From NCBI RefSeq assembly GCF_028368995.1, contig NZ_JAQNDL010000003.1, positions 868,001 through 932,000 of the forward strand: a DNA stretch of 64,000 nucleotides, given 5' to 3'. The translations under genes and the position numbers were made by a program. Source of the stretch: Nannocystis bainbridge (lineage in GTDB: Bacteria; Myxococcota_A; Polyangia; Nannocystales; Nannocystaceae). This document shows positions 56,568-64,000 of the stretch, piece after piece. Numbering within the stretch: the stretch's first letter is position 1; each line of letters begins with the position of its first letter. Under the pieces are notes generated by a model, which worked only from the letters and a program-made list of their open reading frames with translations, had not been told where the DNA came from and ran no database searches.

Positions 56568-57881
56568 TCAATGGGCGTGATCGGTGCTCGAGTAGCGCGG
56601 ATTGATCGCCAGCATCAATTCCGTCTGCTGCTCGGCCGCCGCGGCCTGGCCGAGCGCGGTGTGGGCCTTCGCCGCGACGTCGTGCAGCCGCGCCGTGCGG
56701 TACGGCGATCCGAGGGCCTGCTCGACGAGCGCCAGCGCCTCCGCGGCCTGCCCCGCGCCCAGATAGGCCTGTGCCAGCGCCACCTTCGCGTCGCCGCCCG
56801 GGCGGACCGCGTGGTTGGCGATGGCCAGCTCCAGCGCCCGCTCCTGCGGCCCGAACTGTTGATAGTGCTGCAGCGCGTGGCCCATCGCCGCCTCGGGGAA
56901 GCGCGCCAGCTGCTGCTCCCATCGCGCGGCCGAGCGCGCGATCCACTCGTCGGCCCGCTCGGCCGCGCCCGTGTGCCGGTAGAGGCCCGCGAGCGCGTCC
57001 ATGTGTTGCGGCAGATCGGCCGTGCGGACCAGGTCCTCGAAGATCGCGATCGCCTCGGCGTGCTGATCGCGGCGGTGGTGGATCTCCGCGATGTGTTCGC
57101 GCACCAGCCACCAGCCCGCGAGCTCCGCGTCGGCCGCGTGCAGGTGCTTCAGCGCCGACTGCAGCTCGCCGCGCTCCATCGCCACGATCCCGTGCTGCAG
57201 CTCGATCCACGCCCGCCGCCGCGCGTCTTTGGGGCCGGTCGCCTGCAGCGCCTGCTCGAGCAAGATCTCCGCCTCGCCCGGCTTGCCCGTCTTCGCGTGC
57301 AGGAGCGCGAGCTCGGCGGTCGCGACCATCGGCTCGGCCGCGGCGATCGCCGTCAGCTCGGCCATCGCGGTCTCGTACTGACCGCGCTGCGCGGCGATCT
57401 CCGCCCGCAACACGCGCGCGAGCGTCTGATCGTCGCGGCGCGGCACGGCGCGGCGATCGACGATGTCGAGGTACTTCTCGGCCTCGCCCAGGCGGTGGAT
57501 CGCAAAGTTGAAGCGGGCTGCCACCAGGACTGGGCCGCTGCCTGGCGGCGCGATCGCAAACGCCTCGTCGAGCACCGCCTGCACGCGCGCGAAGTCGTCG
57601 AGCTGATTCGTCAGACCCGCGCGCTCGAGCAGCGCCGAGCCGAGGTGCATGCGCGTCAGCCAGTCGCCCGGGCGCTTGTCGGCGCGCGCACGCAGCCCCT
57701 GGATGGTCTGGTCGAGCTCGGCGAGCAGCGACGCATAGTCGGCGCCTGCTGCCGCCGGCGCGACCGGTTTTGCCGCGACGACCGGAGGCGGCGTCGGCTG
57801 GCCGCGGAACACGACCTGCGAGACGAACGCCGACAGGCCGAACGCGACGACGGCCGCGACGAGAGTGGTCTTTCGGTCCAT
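56568..57881 (-). CDS. membrane-anchored TPR protein of the DUF4331 gene group
   Basis: 437 residues from the ATG at 57881. An N-terminal membrane anchor (TTLVAAVVAFGLSAFVSQVVF) is followed by about ten TPR-type helical hairpins (~50-430). Examples are MHLGSALLERAGLTNQLDDF, ARVLRAEIAAQRGQYETAMA, AEIHHRRDQHAEAIAIFEDL and KVALAQAYLGAGQAAEALAL. A Pro/Ala hinge links anchor and repeats. TPR arrays are protein-binding scaffolds. It is the third gene of a leftward run after the two DUF4331-like genes, separated by 79 bp with a hairpin (57903-57944) that may reduce its expression. Association of DUF4331 with TPR genes suggests a joint role; what it is remains open. Confidence 0.85.
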   Translation of the reverse strand: MDRKTTLVAAVVAFGLSAFVSQVVFRGQPTPPPVVAAKPVAPAAAGADYASLLAELDQTIQGLRARADKRPGDWLTRMHLGSALLERAGLTNQLDDFARVQAVLDEAFAIAPPGSGPVLVAARFNFAIHRLGEAEKYLDIVDRRAVPRRDDQTLARVLRAEIAAQRGQYETAMAELTAIAAAEPMVATAELALLHAKTGKPGEAEILLEQALQATGPKDARRRAWIELQHGIVAMERGELQSALKHLHAADAELAGWWLVREHIAEIHHRRDQHAEAIAIFEDLVRTADLPQHMDALAGLYRHTGAAERADEWIARSAARWEQQLARFPEAAMGHALQHYQQFGPQERALELAIANHAVRPGGDAKVALAQAYLGAGQAAEALALVEQALGSPYRTARLHDVAAKAHTALGQAAAAEQQTELMLAINPRYSSTDHAH

Positions 57882-57902
57882 GACGGTCGGCGCGAGGGCC
57901 TT

Positions 57903-57944
57903 GAAAAGATACAGCTCCCCGGAGCTCGTCACTCCGGGGAGCTG
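57903..57944 (-). terminator. hairpin between the DUF4331-like lipoprotein gene and the TPR gene
   Basis: A perfect 13-bp stem (CAGCTCCCCGGAG / CTCCGGGGAGCTG) with a 7-nt loop, followed on the minus strand by ATCTTTTC. The T run is short, so it may be an attenuator that lets part of the transcription into the TPR gene. Confidence 0.7.
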
Positions 57945-57960
57945 CGCGCGAATTCGTCGA

Positions 57961-58767
57961 TCAGGGCGCGTGCGGCGGCGCCAGGAACGGGAACTCGGTC
58001 AGGAACGGCACGTCGTTCGCGGGCGGGTTCAGCGGAAGGTCCGCGAAGAACGTCAGCGGCTGACCCGGGCCGAGCTTGAGCAGCACGGCGGCGAGGGTGA
58101 TGTCGACCACCGGGTCGGTCAGCTTGCGGCCGTTCGGGTACGAGGTCGGCATGCTCGGATCGTACTTGATCGTGTCGGGCACGATGACGGGCCCGGCCTG
58201 ATCCACGGTCTCGTCGAGGGTCGCGGGGACGAGCCCCAGGCCGATGATGTCGTCGTCGAACGCGTCGTGGAAGAACGTGATGCTCTCGACGATCTCCGGC
58301 AGCCACATGCCCGCGGCGTCGTCGGCCGGGTTGCTGGCGTTGTAGTCGTCGCGGATCGAGATGTCCGAGCCCATGTTGAAGCCCAGGCCCTGCGCCGCGG
58401 CGATGCCCGCCGTCCCGGCCTCGACTGCGCCGTGGCGATCGATCTGCACGTACGCGTCGAACGGGTCGGTCGGGAACACGAAGCCGTCGTCACCGCCGGT
58501 GTCGGTGGTGCTGCTGGTCGTGGGCGTGACCGTCGTCGCGTCCGTCGTGGTCGGCGTGACCGTCGTCGCCGTCGTCCCGTCGGTCGTCGTCGTCCCGTCG
58601 GTCGTCGCCGTCCCGTCGGTCGTCGCCGTCCCGTCGGTCGTCCCGGGCTCCGTGGTCGCCGCGGTCGAGTCCGTGTCGGTGGTGCGGCCGCCGTTGTCGC
58701 CGCACGCGACGAACGAGGCGAGCAGCGCCGCGCCGAGGATGCTGTGAATGGATGCGTACTTCGTCAT
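57961..58767 (-). CDS. lipoprotein carrying the C-terminal half of a DUF4331-type domain
   Basis: 268 residues with a ribosome site AGGAGGT 5 nt before the ATG. Lipobox LLASFVAC (Cys22), then a Thr/Asp stalk made of TTDGTAT and TTVTPTT units (~28-90). The head contains FVFPTDPFDAYVQIDRHG, EIVESITFFHDAFDDDIIG, YPNGRKLTDPVVDITLAAVLL and FPFLAPPHAP at the very end. GRKLTDPVVDITL and the FPFLAPPH end are what one expects in the C-terminal half of DUF4331 proteins. The N-terminal half is encoded by the adjacent upstream gene (9 bp gap). The two chains may assemble into one fold on the outer surface. Confidence 0.85.
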   Translation of the reverse strand: MTKYASIHSILGAALLASFVACGDNGGRTTDTDSTAATTEPGTTDGTATTDGTATTDGTTTTDGTTATTVTPTTTDATTVTPTTSSTTDTGGDDGFVFPTDPFDAYVQIDRHGAVEAGTAGIAAAQGLGFNMGSDISIRDDYNASNPADDAAGMWLPEIVESITFFHDAFDDDIIGLGLVPATLDETVDQAGPVIVPDTIKYDPSMPTSYPNGRKLTDPVVDITLAAVLLKLGPGQPLTFFADLPLNPPANDVPFLTEFPFLAPPHAP

Positions 58768-58776
58768 GGCGACCTC

Positions 58777-59421
58777 CTACCCCTTCCTCGCGGAGGTGGC
58801 CCACACCTGGATGGGGTTGCCGCCGGTCAGCACGTCCGTGTCGATCTCGATCGCCGCGGCGGTGACGTTGAGGCCGGCCAGGAAATCGCGGTTGCTCATG
58901 AACGACACCGTCTGGGTGTCGAGCCCTTCCAGGTAACCCTGGGCGTCGAAGAAGAACGGATCGTCGGCGTGGCCCGCCCACACGCGGGCGAACGTGCCGG
59001 CGTCGAAGACCGTCTCCACCGGGCCCGCCACCGCCGGATCGGCGCCGGGGATGCCCGACCACTGGATGCCGATCTCGTCCTTGGCGTTGGTCCCGAAGCG
59101 CCAGTAGAGCTTCAGGTCGGACTCGTTGTCGCCATCGTTGTCGACGTGGATGGTGTAGAGGGCGTTGCCGTCATACACCCCCGACTTCGTCGGCTTGTCC
59201 AGGCTGTCGTTGAAGCCCGCCCAACAGACGATGATCGTGGTCTTGTTCGGTCCGCTCTCGAACACGTAGACATCGGTGATGTCCTGCGCGCCGTCGGCCT
59301 TGACGAGCGGTGCCTCGTCATGGTCCGACGCGCGGACGTCCGAGGTCCACCAGCTCCCCCCGCAGATCGCAGCCACGGCGACCACCGCCAACCCAGTTTT
59401 CGCTCTCAAGTTCTTGTACAT
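58777..59421 (-). CDS. secreted protein carrying the N-terminal half of a DUF4331-type domain
   Basis: 214 residues with ribosome site GAGGAGG. A signal peptide (LAVVAVAAICGGSWWTSDVRA) precedes SDHDEAPLVKADGAQDITDVYVF, the canonical start of DUF4331 proteins (SDH-x-EAP...DI-DVY-F). It continues with TIIVCWAGFNDS, YTIHVDNDGDNESDLKLYW and FFFDAQGYLEGLDTQTVSFM, then ends at IQVWATSARKG where full-length members continue. The missing C-terminal half is in the next gene. No Cys anchor is seen, so this chain would be soluble in the periplasm or secreted and held by its lipoprotein partner. It is first gene of the run. Confidence 0.88.
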   Translation of the reverse strand: MYKNLRAKTGLAVVAVAAICGGSWWTSDVRASDHDEAPLVKADGAQDITDVYVFESGPNKTTIIVCWAGFNDSLDKPTKSGVYDGNALYTIHVDNDGDNESDLKLYWRFGTNAKDEIGIQWSGIPGADPAVAGPVETVFDAGTFARVWAGHADDPFFFDAQGYLEGLDTQTVSFMSNRDFLAGLNVTAAAIEIDTDVLTGGNPIQVWATSARKG

Positions 59422-59842
59422 CGCGCCTCCTCGTCCGGCCGGGCAACGAGCGCCGCGACCAGTCGTCGTGTCAATCCCATCCTACTCCACCGTGAGGCCG
59501 ATGGATCTACGGCCGAGCGAGCACAGGCGGAATTCTTGGGGCGGCGATGAAGTCGCGCCTATTGTCGCCAATCGTCCCCACAATCGTCTGCGTTCGCGTG
59601 CCCGCGACTTCCGCACGGCCGATAAGGGGCGATTGGTCGGTACGAACCAGGCGAGCCGACGGATCGGGCAGACGCAGCGATTTTTTCTCGCGCCGCGCAC
59701 CGGCCGAATACGAGCACTCACTCGCACACCTGTGAATCCTCGGTCGCGCCACCGCGCGGCCCGGCGGCCGGCGTGAAGCCTGTAACATCGGCCGCGCAGT
59801 TACGATATCCTCCCCGACCGAACCCTGCGAAGGATGCTTCTG
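59422..59842. other. 421 bp intergenic region between divergent secreted-protein genes
   Basis: No gene is supportable. It contains an inverted repeat CCAATCGTCCCC (59569) / GGGGCGATTGG (59626) and an ECF-type promoter near 59781 for the rightward lipoprotein. Confidence 0.55.
59781..59807 (+). promoter_or_regulatory. ECF-sigma-type promoter candidate before the lipoprotein gene
   Basis: TGTAAC (59781-59786), 16 bp, then CGATA (59803-59807) resembles the AAC / CG pattern of promoters read by ECF sigma factors. The start codon is 35 bp further. Confidence 0.4.
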
Positions 59843-60610
59843 ATGCGTAAAGCAGCTTGGATTTTCACCGCTCCGCTGTTGATTCTCGGCCTCGCCGCCT
59901 GCGGCGACAGCGGGAACTCGACCACCGAGTCGACCACCGACAACGCGACGCAAGCCACCACCACCGGCACCGACACCGACGAGACGACGACGACGGGCAC
60001 GGCGACCGAGACGACGGCCGCCACTGACACGACGACGACCTCGCCGACGACCACGACCTCGCCGACGACCACGTCGACGACCGACGACTCGACCACCACG
60101 TCCGACACGACGACCACCGGCGACGAGGTCACCTGCGAGGCCTATTGCGGGATCTACCTCGATGCCTGCACCGACTTCGCCGAGTACGACAACATGCAGG
60201 CGTGCCTCGACCAGTGCGGCCAGTGGCCGGTCGGCAGCTCCGCCGACACCGCCGGTGACACGCTCGGCTGCCGCCTCTACCACGTGACCGTCGCCAGCAC
60301 GGTCGACGCCAACGAGCACTGCCCGCACGCCAGCCCCAACGGCTCCGGCGTGTGTGTCGACGCCGCGGCCCCGGCCTGCGCCGATTACTGCACCACGTAC
60401 TTCGCCAACTGCGAGAACGACCTCAACCTCTACAACGACGAGGCCGACTGCCTCGACCAGTGCGGCCACTGGTACCCCGGCACCGAGGCCGACGTCGACG
60501 GCGACTCCGTCGGCTGCCGCCTCTACCACGCCGGCGTCGCGCAGACCGACGACGTGACCCACTGCCCGCACGCGGGCCCGGGCGGCGCCGGTGTGTGCGT
60601 GATCCAGTGA
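59843..60610 (+). CDS. lipoprotein with Thr-rich stalk and two homologous Cys-rich domains
   Basis: 255 residues from the ATG at 59843, 8 nt after GAAGGA; an ATG at 59834 overlaps the ribosome site. Lipobox ILGLAACG (Cys near 19). A Thr/Asp/Ser stalk (~25-95) precedes two copies of a ~75-residue Cys-rich domain. Copy 1 is CEAYCGIYLDACTDFAEYDN ... LDQCGQWPVGS ... GCRLYHVTVA ... HCPHASPNGSGVC. Copy 2 is ADYCTTYFANCENDLNLYND ... LDQCGHWYPGT ... GCRLYHAGVA ... HCPHAGPGGAGVC. Each has seven to eight conserved Cys and a CPHA motif that recalls heme or copper binding but could be structural. A surface-displayed protein is likely. Confidence 0.85.
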   Translation: MRKAAWIFTAPLLILGLAACGDSGNSTTESTTDNATQATTTGTDTDETTTTGTATETTAATDTTTTSPTTTTSPTTTSTTDDSTTTSDTTTTGDEVTCEAYCGIYLDACTDFAEYDNMQACLDQCGQWPVGSSADTAGDTLGCRLYHVTVASTVDANEHCPHASPNGSGVCVDAAAPACADYCTTYFANCENDLNLYNDEADCLDQCGHWYPGTEADVDGDSVGCRLYHAGVAQTDDVTHCPHAGPGGAGVCVIQ

Positions 60611-60640
60611 TCGGCGGCCGCGCGGGCCACCCGCGCGGCG

Positions 60641-60690
60641 CTGACGAATGACCACAGAGCGCGACGGCCTGGCCGTCGCGCTCTTTCGTC
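60641..60690. terminator. bidirectional terminator between the lipoprotein gene and yggX
   Basis: AGAGCGCGACGGCC / GGCCGTCGCGCTCT is a 14-bp perfect stem with a 1-nt centre, extended by GACGAA / TTCGTC, and followed by TTTCGTCATT on the plus strand. It lies between converging genes. Confidence 0.8.
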
Positions 60691-60755
60691 ATTGTGAAGA
60701 CTTCAGACCCCGATGCTTCGCCGGCCAATCACGGCACGGCGCGCCGCGCCCTGGC

Positions 60756-61037
60756 TCAGCCCTCGCGCGGGATGAAGGCCGTGTCGGCCATGTCGCCCTC
60801 TTCGAAGCCGAAGAAGATCCGCATCTGCTTCTCGAGGAAGTCGCGGCCCTCCTTCGACTGCAGGTCGAGGCGGTACGTGTTGATGAACTTGGGCGACTCG
60901 CGGATCCACATCTGCCACGCCTGGAGGCTGATGCTGTCGTAGAGCAGCTGGCCGAACTCGTTGGGGAACGGCTTGAAAGGCAGGGCCGGCAGGTCCTGCT
61001 TGAGCTTCTTGCAGTGGACGGTGCGGGGCGTGTTCAT
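60756..61037 (-). CDS. yggX: YggX-family iron(II) trafficking / oxidative damage protection protein
   Basis: 93 residues, the normal family length. Conserved elements are VHCKKLKQDLPAL with the reactive Cys9, KPFPNEFGQLLYDSISLQAW, QMWIRESPKFINTYRLDL, and the final EKQMRIFFG. It protects iron-sulfur proteins and contributes to iron traffic in the cytoplasm. Its ATG overlaps the TGA stop of the glycyl-tRNA synthetase gene (ATGA), so the two are translated together; this pairing with a synthetase gene is unusual. The stop is followed by a terminator shared with the convergent lipoprotein gene. Confidence 0.93.
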   Translation of the reverse strand: MNTPRTVHCKKLKQDLPALPFKPFPNEFGQLLYDSISLQAWQMWIRESPKFINTYRLDLQSKEGRDFLEKQMRIFFGFEEGDMADTAFIPREG

Positions 61038-62617
61038 GGCGTCTCCGTCAGTGCCTTGCGGACGGTGTCGACCGCATCGGCGATCTTGATGCGCTCCTGG
61101 CGGCGGTCGTCGCGGTAGCGGATCGTGACCGTGTCGTCTTGCAGCGTCTGGGTGTCGACGGTCAGGCAGTAGGGCGTGCCGACCTCGTCGTGGCGGGCGT
61201 AGCGGCGGCCGATCGCGTGCTGCTCGTCGTACTTGGCGTTGACGCCGGCGGTGAAGAACGCGTCGACGACCTTGCGCGCGACCTCGGGCATGCCGTCCTT
61301 CTTGACCAGCGGCAGCACCCCGACCTTGATCGGCGACAGGCGCGGGTGCAGGCGCAGCACCGTGCGCGCGCCCTTGCCCTCGGCGTCGGCGGGCTCCTCG
61401 TCGTAGGCGTCGCACAGCGCGGCCAGGACCCCGCGCGTGGCCCCTGCGGCCGGCTCGACCACGTGCGGCACGTAGTGGCGGCCGGGCTTGCCGGTCGCGG
61501 GGTCGACGGCCTCGGGGTCGAAGTAGGTCAGCTTCTTGCCCGAGCCGGCGGAGTGGGCCTTGAGGTCGAAGTCGGTGCGGCTGGCGATGCCCTCGAGCTC
61601 GTCCCAGCCCCACGGGAACTTGTACTCGACGTCGTAGCAACCATCCGAGTAGTGGGCGAGCTCGTCGTCGTCGTGCTTGCGGAAGCGGAGGCTGTCCTCC
61701 TTGATGCCGATCGACTTCCACCACTTCATGCGCTCGCCCATCCAGTACTCGAGGTACTTCGGGCCCTCGCCCGGCGGCACGAAGAACTCGCACTCCATCT
61801 GCTCGAACTCGCAGGAGCGGAAGATGAAGTGCTCGGCGGTGACCTCGTTGCGGAAGCTCTTGCCCATCTGGGCGATGCCGAACGGGACCTTGAGCGACAG
61901 GCTCTGCTGCACGTTCATGAACTGCACGAACATCGCCTGGGCCGTCTCGGGCCGCAGGTACACCGACGACGCCGCCAGCGCGCCCTCGACTCTGGCCCGC
62001 AGCGCCTTGTCGTCGGCGCCCTCGGCCATGGCCTTGCGGACGATGTCGACCACGTCGCCGATCGGGTCGACCGGGCCGAGGCTGGTGCGGAACATCAGGT
62101 TGAAGCGGCGCTCGTCGCTCATGAACGGCGAGCCGCAGTTGGGGCACACGTAGCCGGCCGCGCCCGCCTTGGCGCCCGTCAGCGTGGCGCCCTCGCGGTG
62201 CAGCTTGACGCCGGCCTCGGTCAGCTTGTCCTGGGCCGCCTTGGCCCGGCTCTTGTCGAGGGTGATCGGCGCGTCCTCGCCCTCGGCCTTGCGCGGGGCC
62301 TTGTCGGCCCGGAAGCGCTCGCCGCAGACCTTGCAGTCGACCAGCGGGTCCGAGAAGTTGGCGAGGTGGCCGCTCGACTGCCACACCTCCGGCCGCATGA
62401 TGATCGACGCGTCGATGCCGACCACGTCCTCGCGGCTGTGGACCATGAAGCGCCACCACTCGCTCATCAGGTTGCGCTTCAGCTCCGCGCCCATCGGACC
62501 GTAGTCGTAGGCGGAGCGCAGGCCGCCGTAGATCTCGGAGCTCTGGAACACGAAGCCCCGTCGCTTGCAGAGCGACACGATCTTGTCCATCAGGTCCGGC
62601 TTTTGGCTGTCTTCCAT
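61034..62617 (-). CDS. glyS: glycyl-tRNA synthetase, dimeric (class II, alpha2) type
   Basis: 527 residues from the ATG at 62617, chosen because conservation starts at DKIVSLCKRRGFVFQSSEIYGG. Motif 1 region is GPMGAELKRNLMSEWW; motif 2 is FRNEVTAEHFIFRSCEFEQ; motif 3 region is LRLHPRLSPIKVGVLPL. Two Cys pairs (DCKVCGERF and YVCPNCGSPF) form a zinc-ribbon insertion. The C-terminal anticodon-binding domain has YDEQHAIGRRYARHDEVGTP. It charges tRNA-Gly. It is of the archaeal/eukaryal and Gram-positive alpha2 type rather than the alpha2beta2 form. It overlaps yggX by 4 bp. The gene symbol follows common usage; glyQS is also used. Confidence 0.96.
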   Translation of the reverse strand: MEDSQKPDLMDKIVSLCKRRGFVFQSSEIYGGLRSAYDYGPMGAELKRNLMSEWWRFMVHSREDVVGIDASIIMRPEVWQSSGHLANFSDPLVDCKVCGERFRADKAPRKAEGEDAPITLDKSRAKAAQDKLTEAGVKLHREGATLTGAKAGAAGYVCPNCGSPFMSDERRFNLMFRTSLGPVDPIGDVVDIVRKAMAEGADDKALRARVEGALAASSVYLRPETAQAMFVQFMNVQQSLSLKVPFGIAQMGKSFRNEVTAEHFIFRSCEFEQMECEFFVPPGEGPKYLEYWMGERMKWWKSIGIKEDSLRFRKHDDDELAHYSDGCYDVEYKFPWGWDELEGIASRTDFDLKAHSAGSGKKLTYFDPEAVDPATGKPGRHYVPHVVEPAAGATRGVLAALCDAYDEEPADAEGKGARTVLRLHPRLSPIKVGVLPLVKKDGMPEVARKVVDAFFTAGVNAKYDEQHAIGRRYARHDEVGTPYCLTVDTQTLQDDTVTIRYRDDRRQERIKIADAVDTVRKALTETP

Positions 62618-62655
62618 GGCGGCCGCGAGGTGTAGCACAGGGCTCCGGCCAGGCG

Positions 62656-64000
62656 CTACGGCCCGCCCGGGACCTCGCCGGGGCTGTCCGCGGCGGCGGC
62701 GGCCTGGCGGGCGACCAGCCTTGCGTAGACGCCGCCCCGCGCCAGCAGCTCGGCGTGGCGCCCGGTCTCGGCGATCCGGCCGTGGTCGAGGACGACGATC
62801 CGGTCGGCGTCGCGGATCGTGCTGAGGCGGTGGGCGATGACGAGGGTGGTGCGCCCGCGCTGCAGCACCTCGAGCGCGCCCTGGACCAGGTGCTCGCTCT
62901 CGGCGTCGAGCGCCGAGGTGGCCTCGTCGAGGATCAGCACCTTGGGGTCGCGCAGCAGCGCGCGCGCGATCGAGACCCGCTGCCGCTGCCCGCCCGACAA
63001 CTTGACCCCGCGCTCGCCGACCAGCGTGTCGTAGCCGAGAGGGAACTCGCGGATGAACCGGTCGGCGTTGGCCGCCCGCGCCGCGGCCTCGATCTCCGCG
63101 TCGCTGGCCTCGAGCCGGCCGTAGCGGATGTTGTCGCGGATCGTGCCGCTGAACAGCACCGGGTCCTGCGAGACCATCGCCATCGCCCCGCGCAGGTCGG
63201 CCAGCCGCAGCGCCCGCAGGTCGTGGCCGTCGAGCAGGATCGCCCCGGTCGACGGGTCCCAGAAGCGCAGCACCAGCCGCCCCAGCGTCGTCTTGCCCGA
63301 GCCCGACGAGCCGACCAGGGCGCAGACTTCACCTGGCCGAATGTGCAGGTCGATGTCGCGGACGACGGCGACGTCGCGGTCGCCGTAGGTGAAGGAGACG
63401 CCGACGAAGCGGATCTCGCCGGCCAGCGCGGGCTCGGCGACCGGGGCCGGCGGATCGGCGATCTCGGGCGTGGTGTCGAGGATCTCGAAGATCCGGGCGG
63501 TCGCGCCGAAGGTCGACTGCAACCCGCCGAGCAGCTCGGCGAGCGCCCCGACCGAGCCGGCCACCATCAGCGTGTAGAAGATGAAGCTGGTCAGCTCGGC
63601 GGCCGTGATCTCGCCCTCGATGACCATCGAGCCGCCGAGCCAGAACAGCCCGGCGATCGCGGCGAAGGCGAAGAAGCTGATCACCGCCGAGAACCAGCTG
63701 CGAGCGATCGCCCGCTTGATGAAAAGGCCGAAGGTCGTCTCGATCGCGCCGCCGTAGCGCCGGACCTCGAAGTCCTCGCGCGTGAACGCCTGGACCGTCT
63801 CGATCGCCGCGAGCCCCTCCTGCAGCGCCCCGCTGGCGGTCGCCAGCTCGTCCTGGGCCTTGCGGCTGAGCTCGCGGATGATGCGGCTCCAATAGTTGGC
63901 CGCGATCATCAACGCCGGCACCACCGCCAGCATCGCCGCGGTCAGCTTCCAGTTCATCCAGAACAGCACCGCGATCCCGCCGACCAGGGTCAGCACGTTG
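62656..64000 (-). CDS. ABC transporter, fused membrane and ATPase domains, 5' end outside the window
   Basis: The frame is open to the right window edge, so the N-terminus with the first membrane segments lies beyond it. The visible 446+ residues start with a membrane segment (LVGGIAVLFWMNWKLTAAM), contain helices of an ABCB/MsbA-type exporter (AQDELATASGALQEGLAAIE, FSAVISFFAFAAIAGLFW), and then the ATPase. Walker A is GSSGSGKTTLG, the signature LSGGQRQRVSIARALL, Walker B VLILDEATSALD, and the switch His in VIAHRLSTIRDAD. It acts as a dimer in the inner membrane to export lipids, peptides or drugs. The substrate cannot be told. It lies 38 bp upstream of the synthetase gene. Confidence 0.94.
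   Translation of the reverse strand, partial: NVLTLVGGIAVLFWMNWKLTAAMLAVVPALMIAANYWSRIIRELSRKAQDELATASGALQEGLAAIETVQAFTREDFEVRRYGGAIETTFGLFIKRAIARSWFSAVISFFAFAAIAGLFWLGGSMVIEGEITAAELTSFIFYTLMVAGSVGALAELLGGLQSTFGATARIFEILDTTPEIADPPAPVAEPALAGEIRFVGVSFTYGDRDVAVVRDIDLHIRPGEVCALVGSSGSGKTTLGRLVLRFWDPSTGAILLDGHDLRALRLADLRGAMAMVSQDPVLFSGTIRDNIRYGRLEASDAEIEAAARAANADRFIREFPLGYDTLVGERGVKLSGGQRQRVSIARALLRDPKVLILDEATSALDAESEHLVQGALEVLQRGRTTLVIAHRLSTIRDADRIVVLDHGRIAETGRHAELLARGGVYARLVARQAAAAADSPGEVPGGP

Noticed and set aside
60648..61118. Open frame MTTERDGLAVAL
   Set aside because: It begins inside the terminator hairpin and continues antisense to yggX.
1..64000. tRNA, rRNA, insertion sequences, prophage or integrase genes
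   Set aside because: None could be recognised by eye on either strand; a tRNAscan/Infernal run would be decisive for small RNAs.

Overview
The window is a very GC-rich chromosomal segment that reads like a myxobacterium (Myxococcota), most likely of the Nannocystis/Plesiocystis group. The pointers are many secreted lipoproteins with Thr/Ser/Asp/Gly linkers, an ADYC-domain protein, a myxobacterial Cys-rich CGDG...GDGC repeat, a MYXO-CTERM-like tail (Cys motif, hydrophobic stretch, RRRRR), an AgmX/PglI-type C-terminal domain, two large Ser/Thr kinases with extracytoplasmic helical-repeat domains, and two ECF sigma units. The genus is an inference. I see no tRNA, rRNA, transposase, integrase or cas gene.

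Layout. 1-8771: the end of a von Willebrand A protein, a large lipoprotein, a leftward unit (secreted beta-rich protein, ECF sigma factor, membrane partner, Cys-containing protein) and a lipoprotein. 8933-15544: a multi-PAS hybrid histidine kinase divergent from a SIR2-like gene and an nSTAND-NTPase/TPR gene 13 bp apart. This pair is the best candidate for an undescribed effector/sensor (conflict) system. 15545-17326: a 1.8 kb gene-free convergent region full of repeats. 17327-25053: ADYC lipoprotein, kinase, repeat-rich lipoprotein, OmpA-type protein. 25316-32808: S41 peptidase, a second sigma/anti-sigma unit, a lipoprotein, a Tle1-like (DUF2235) hydrolase with a small partner, and a Rieske oxygenase divergent from an AraC regulator. 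32934-41506: small protein, beta-helix surface protein, metallophosphoesterase, Cu/Zn superoxide dismutase, SUKH protein, and a substrate-binding protein divergent from a porin. 41679-48594: second kinase and several small or secreted proteins. 48742-51686: a BlaI/M56 pair with its operator. 52007-56512: membrane and secreted proteins. 56568-59421: two proteins that look like the halves of a DUF4331 protein, plus a TPR protein. 59843-64000: lipoprotein, yggX, glycyl-tRNA synthetase and an ABC exporter running off the right edge.

Two genome-style signals cut across the genes. First, a dispersed hairpin repeat built from CATGTCC-N4-GGACATG occurs at least a dozen times, mostly at gene ends and in convergent gaps, but also inside several coding sequences, where it can be read as DMSSG-type peptides. 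Second, many genes lack a Shine-Dalgarno sequence and instead carry a TAnnnT box 6-9 nt before the start codon, which suggests leaderless transcripts. Separate minisatellite-like arrays fill three of the long intergenic regions.
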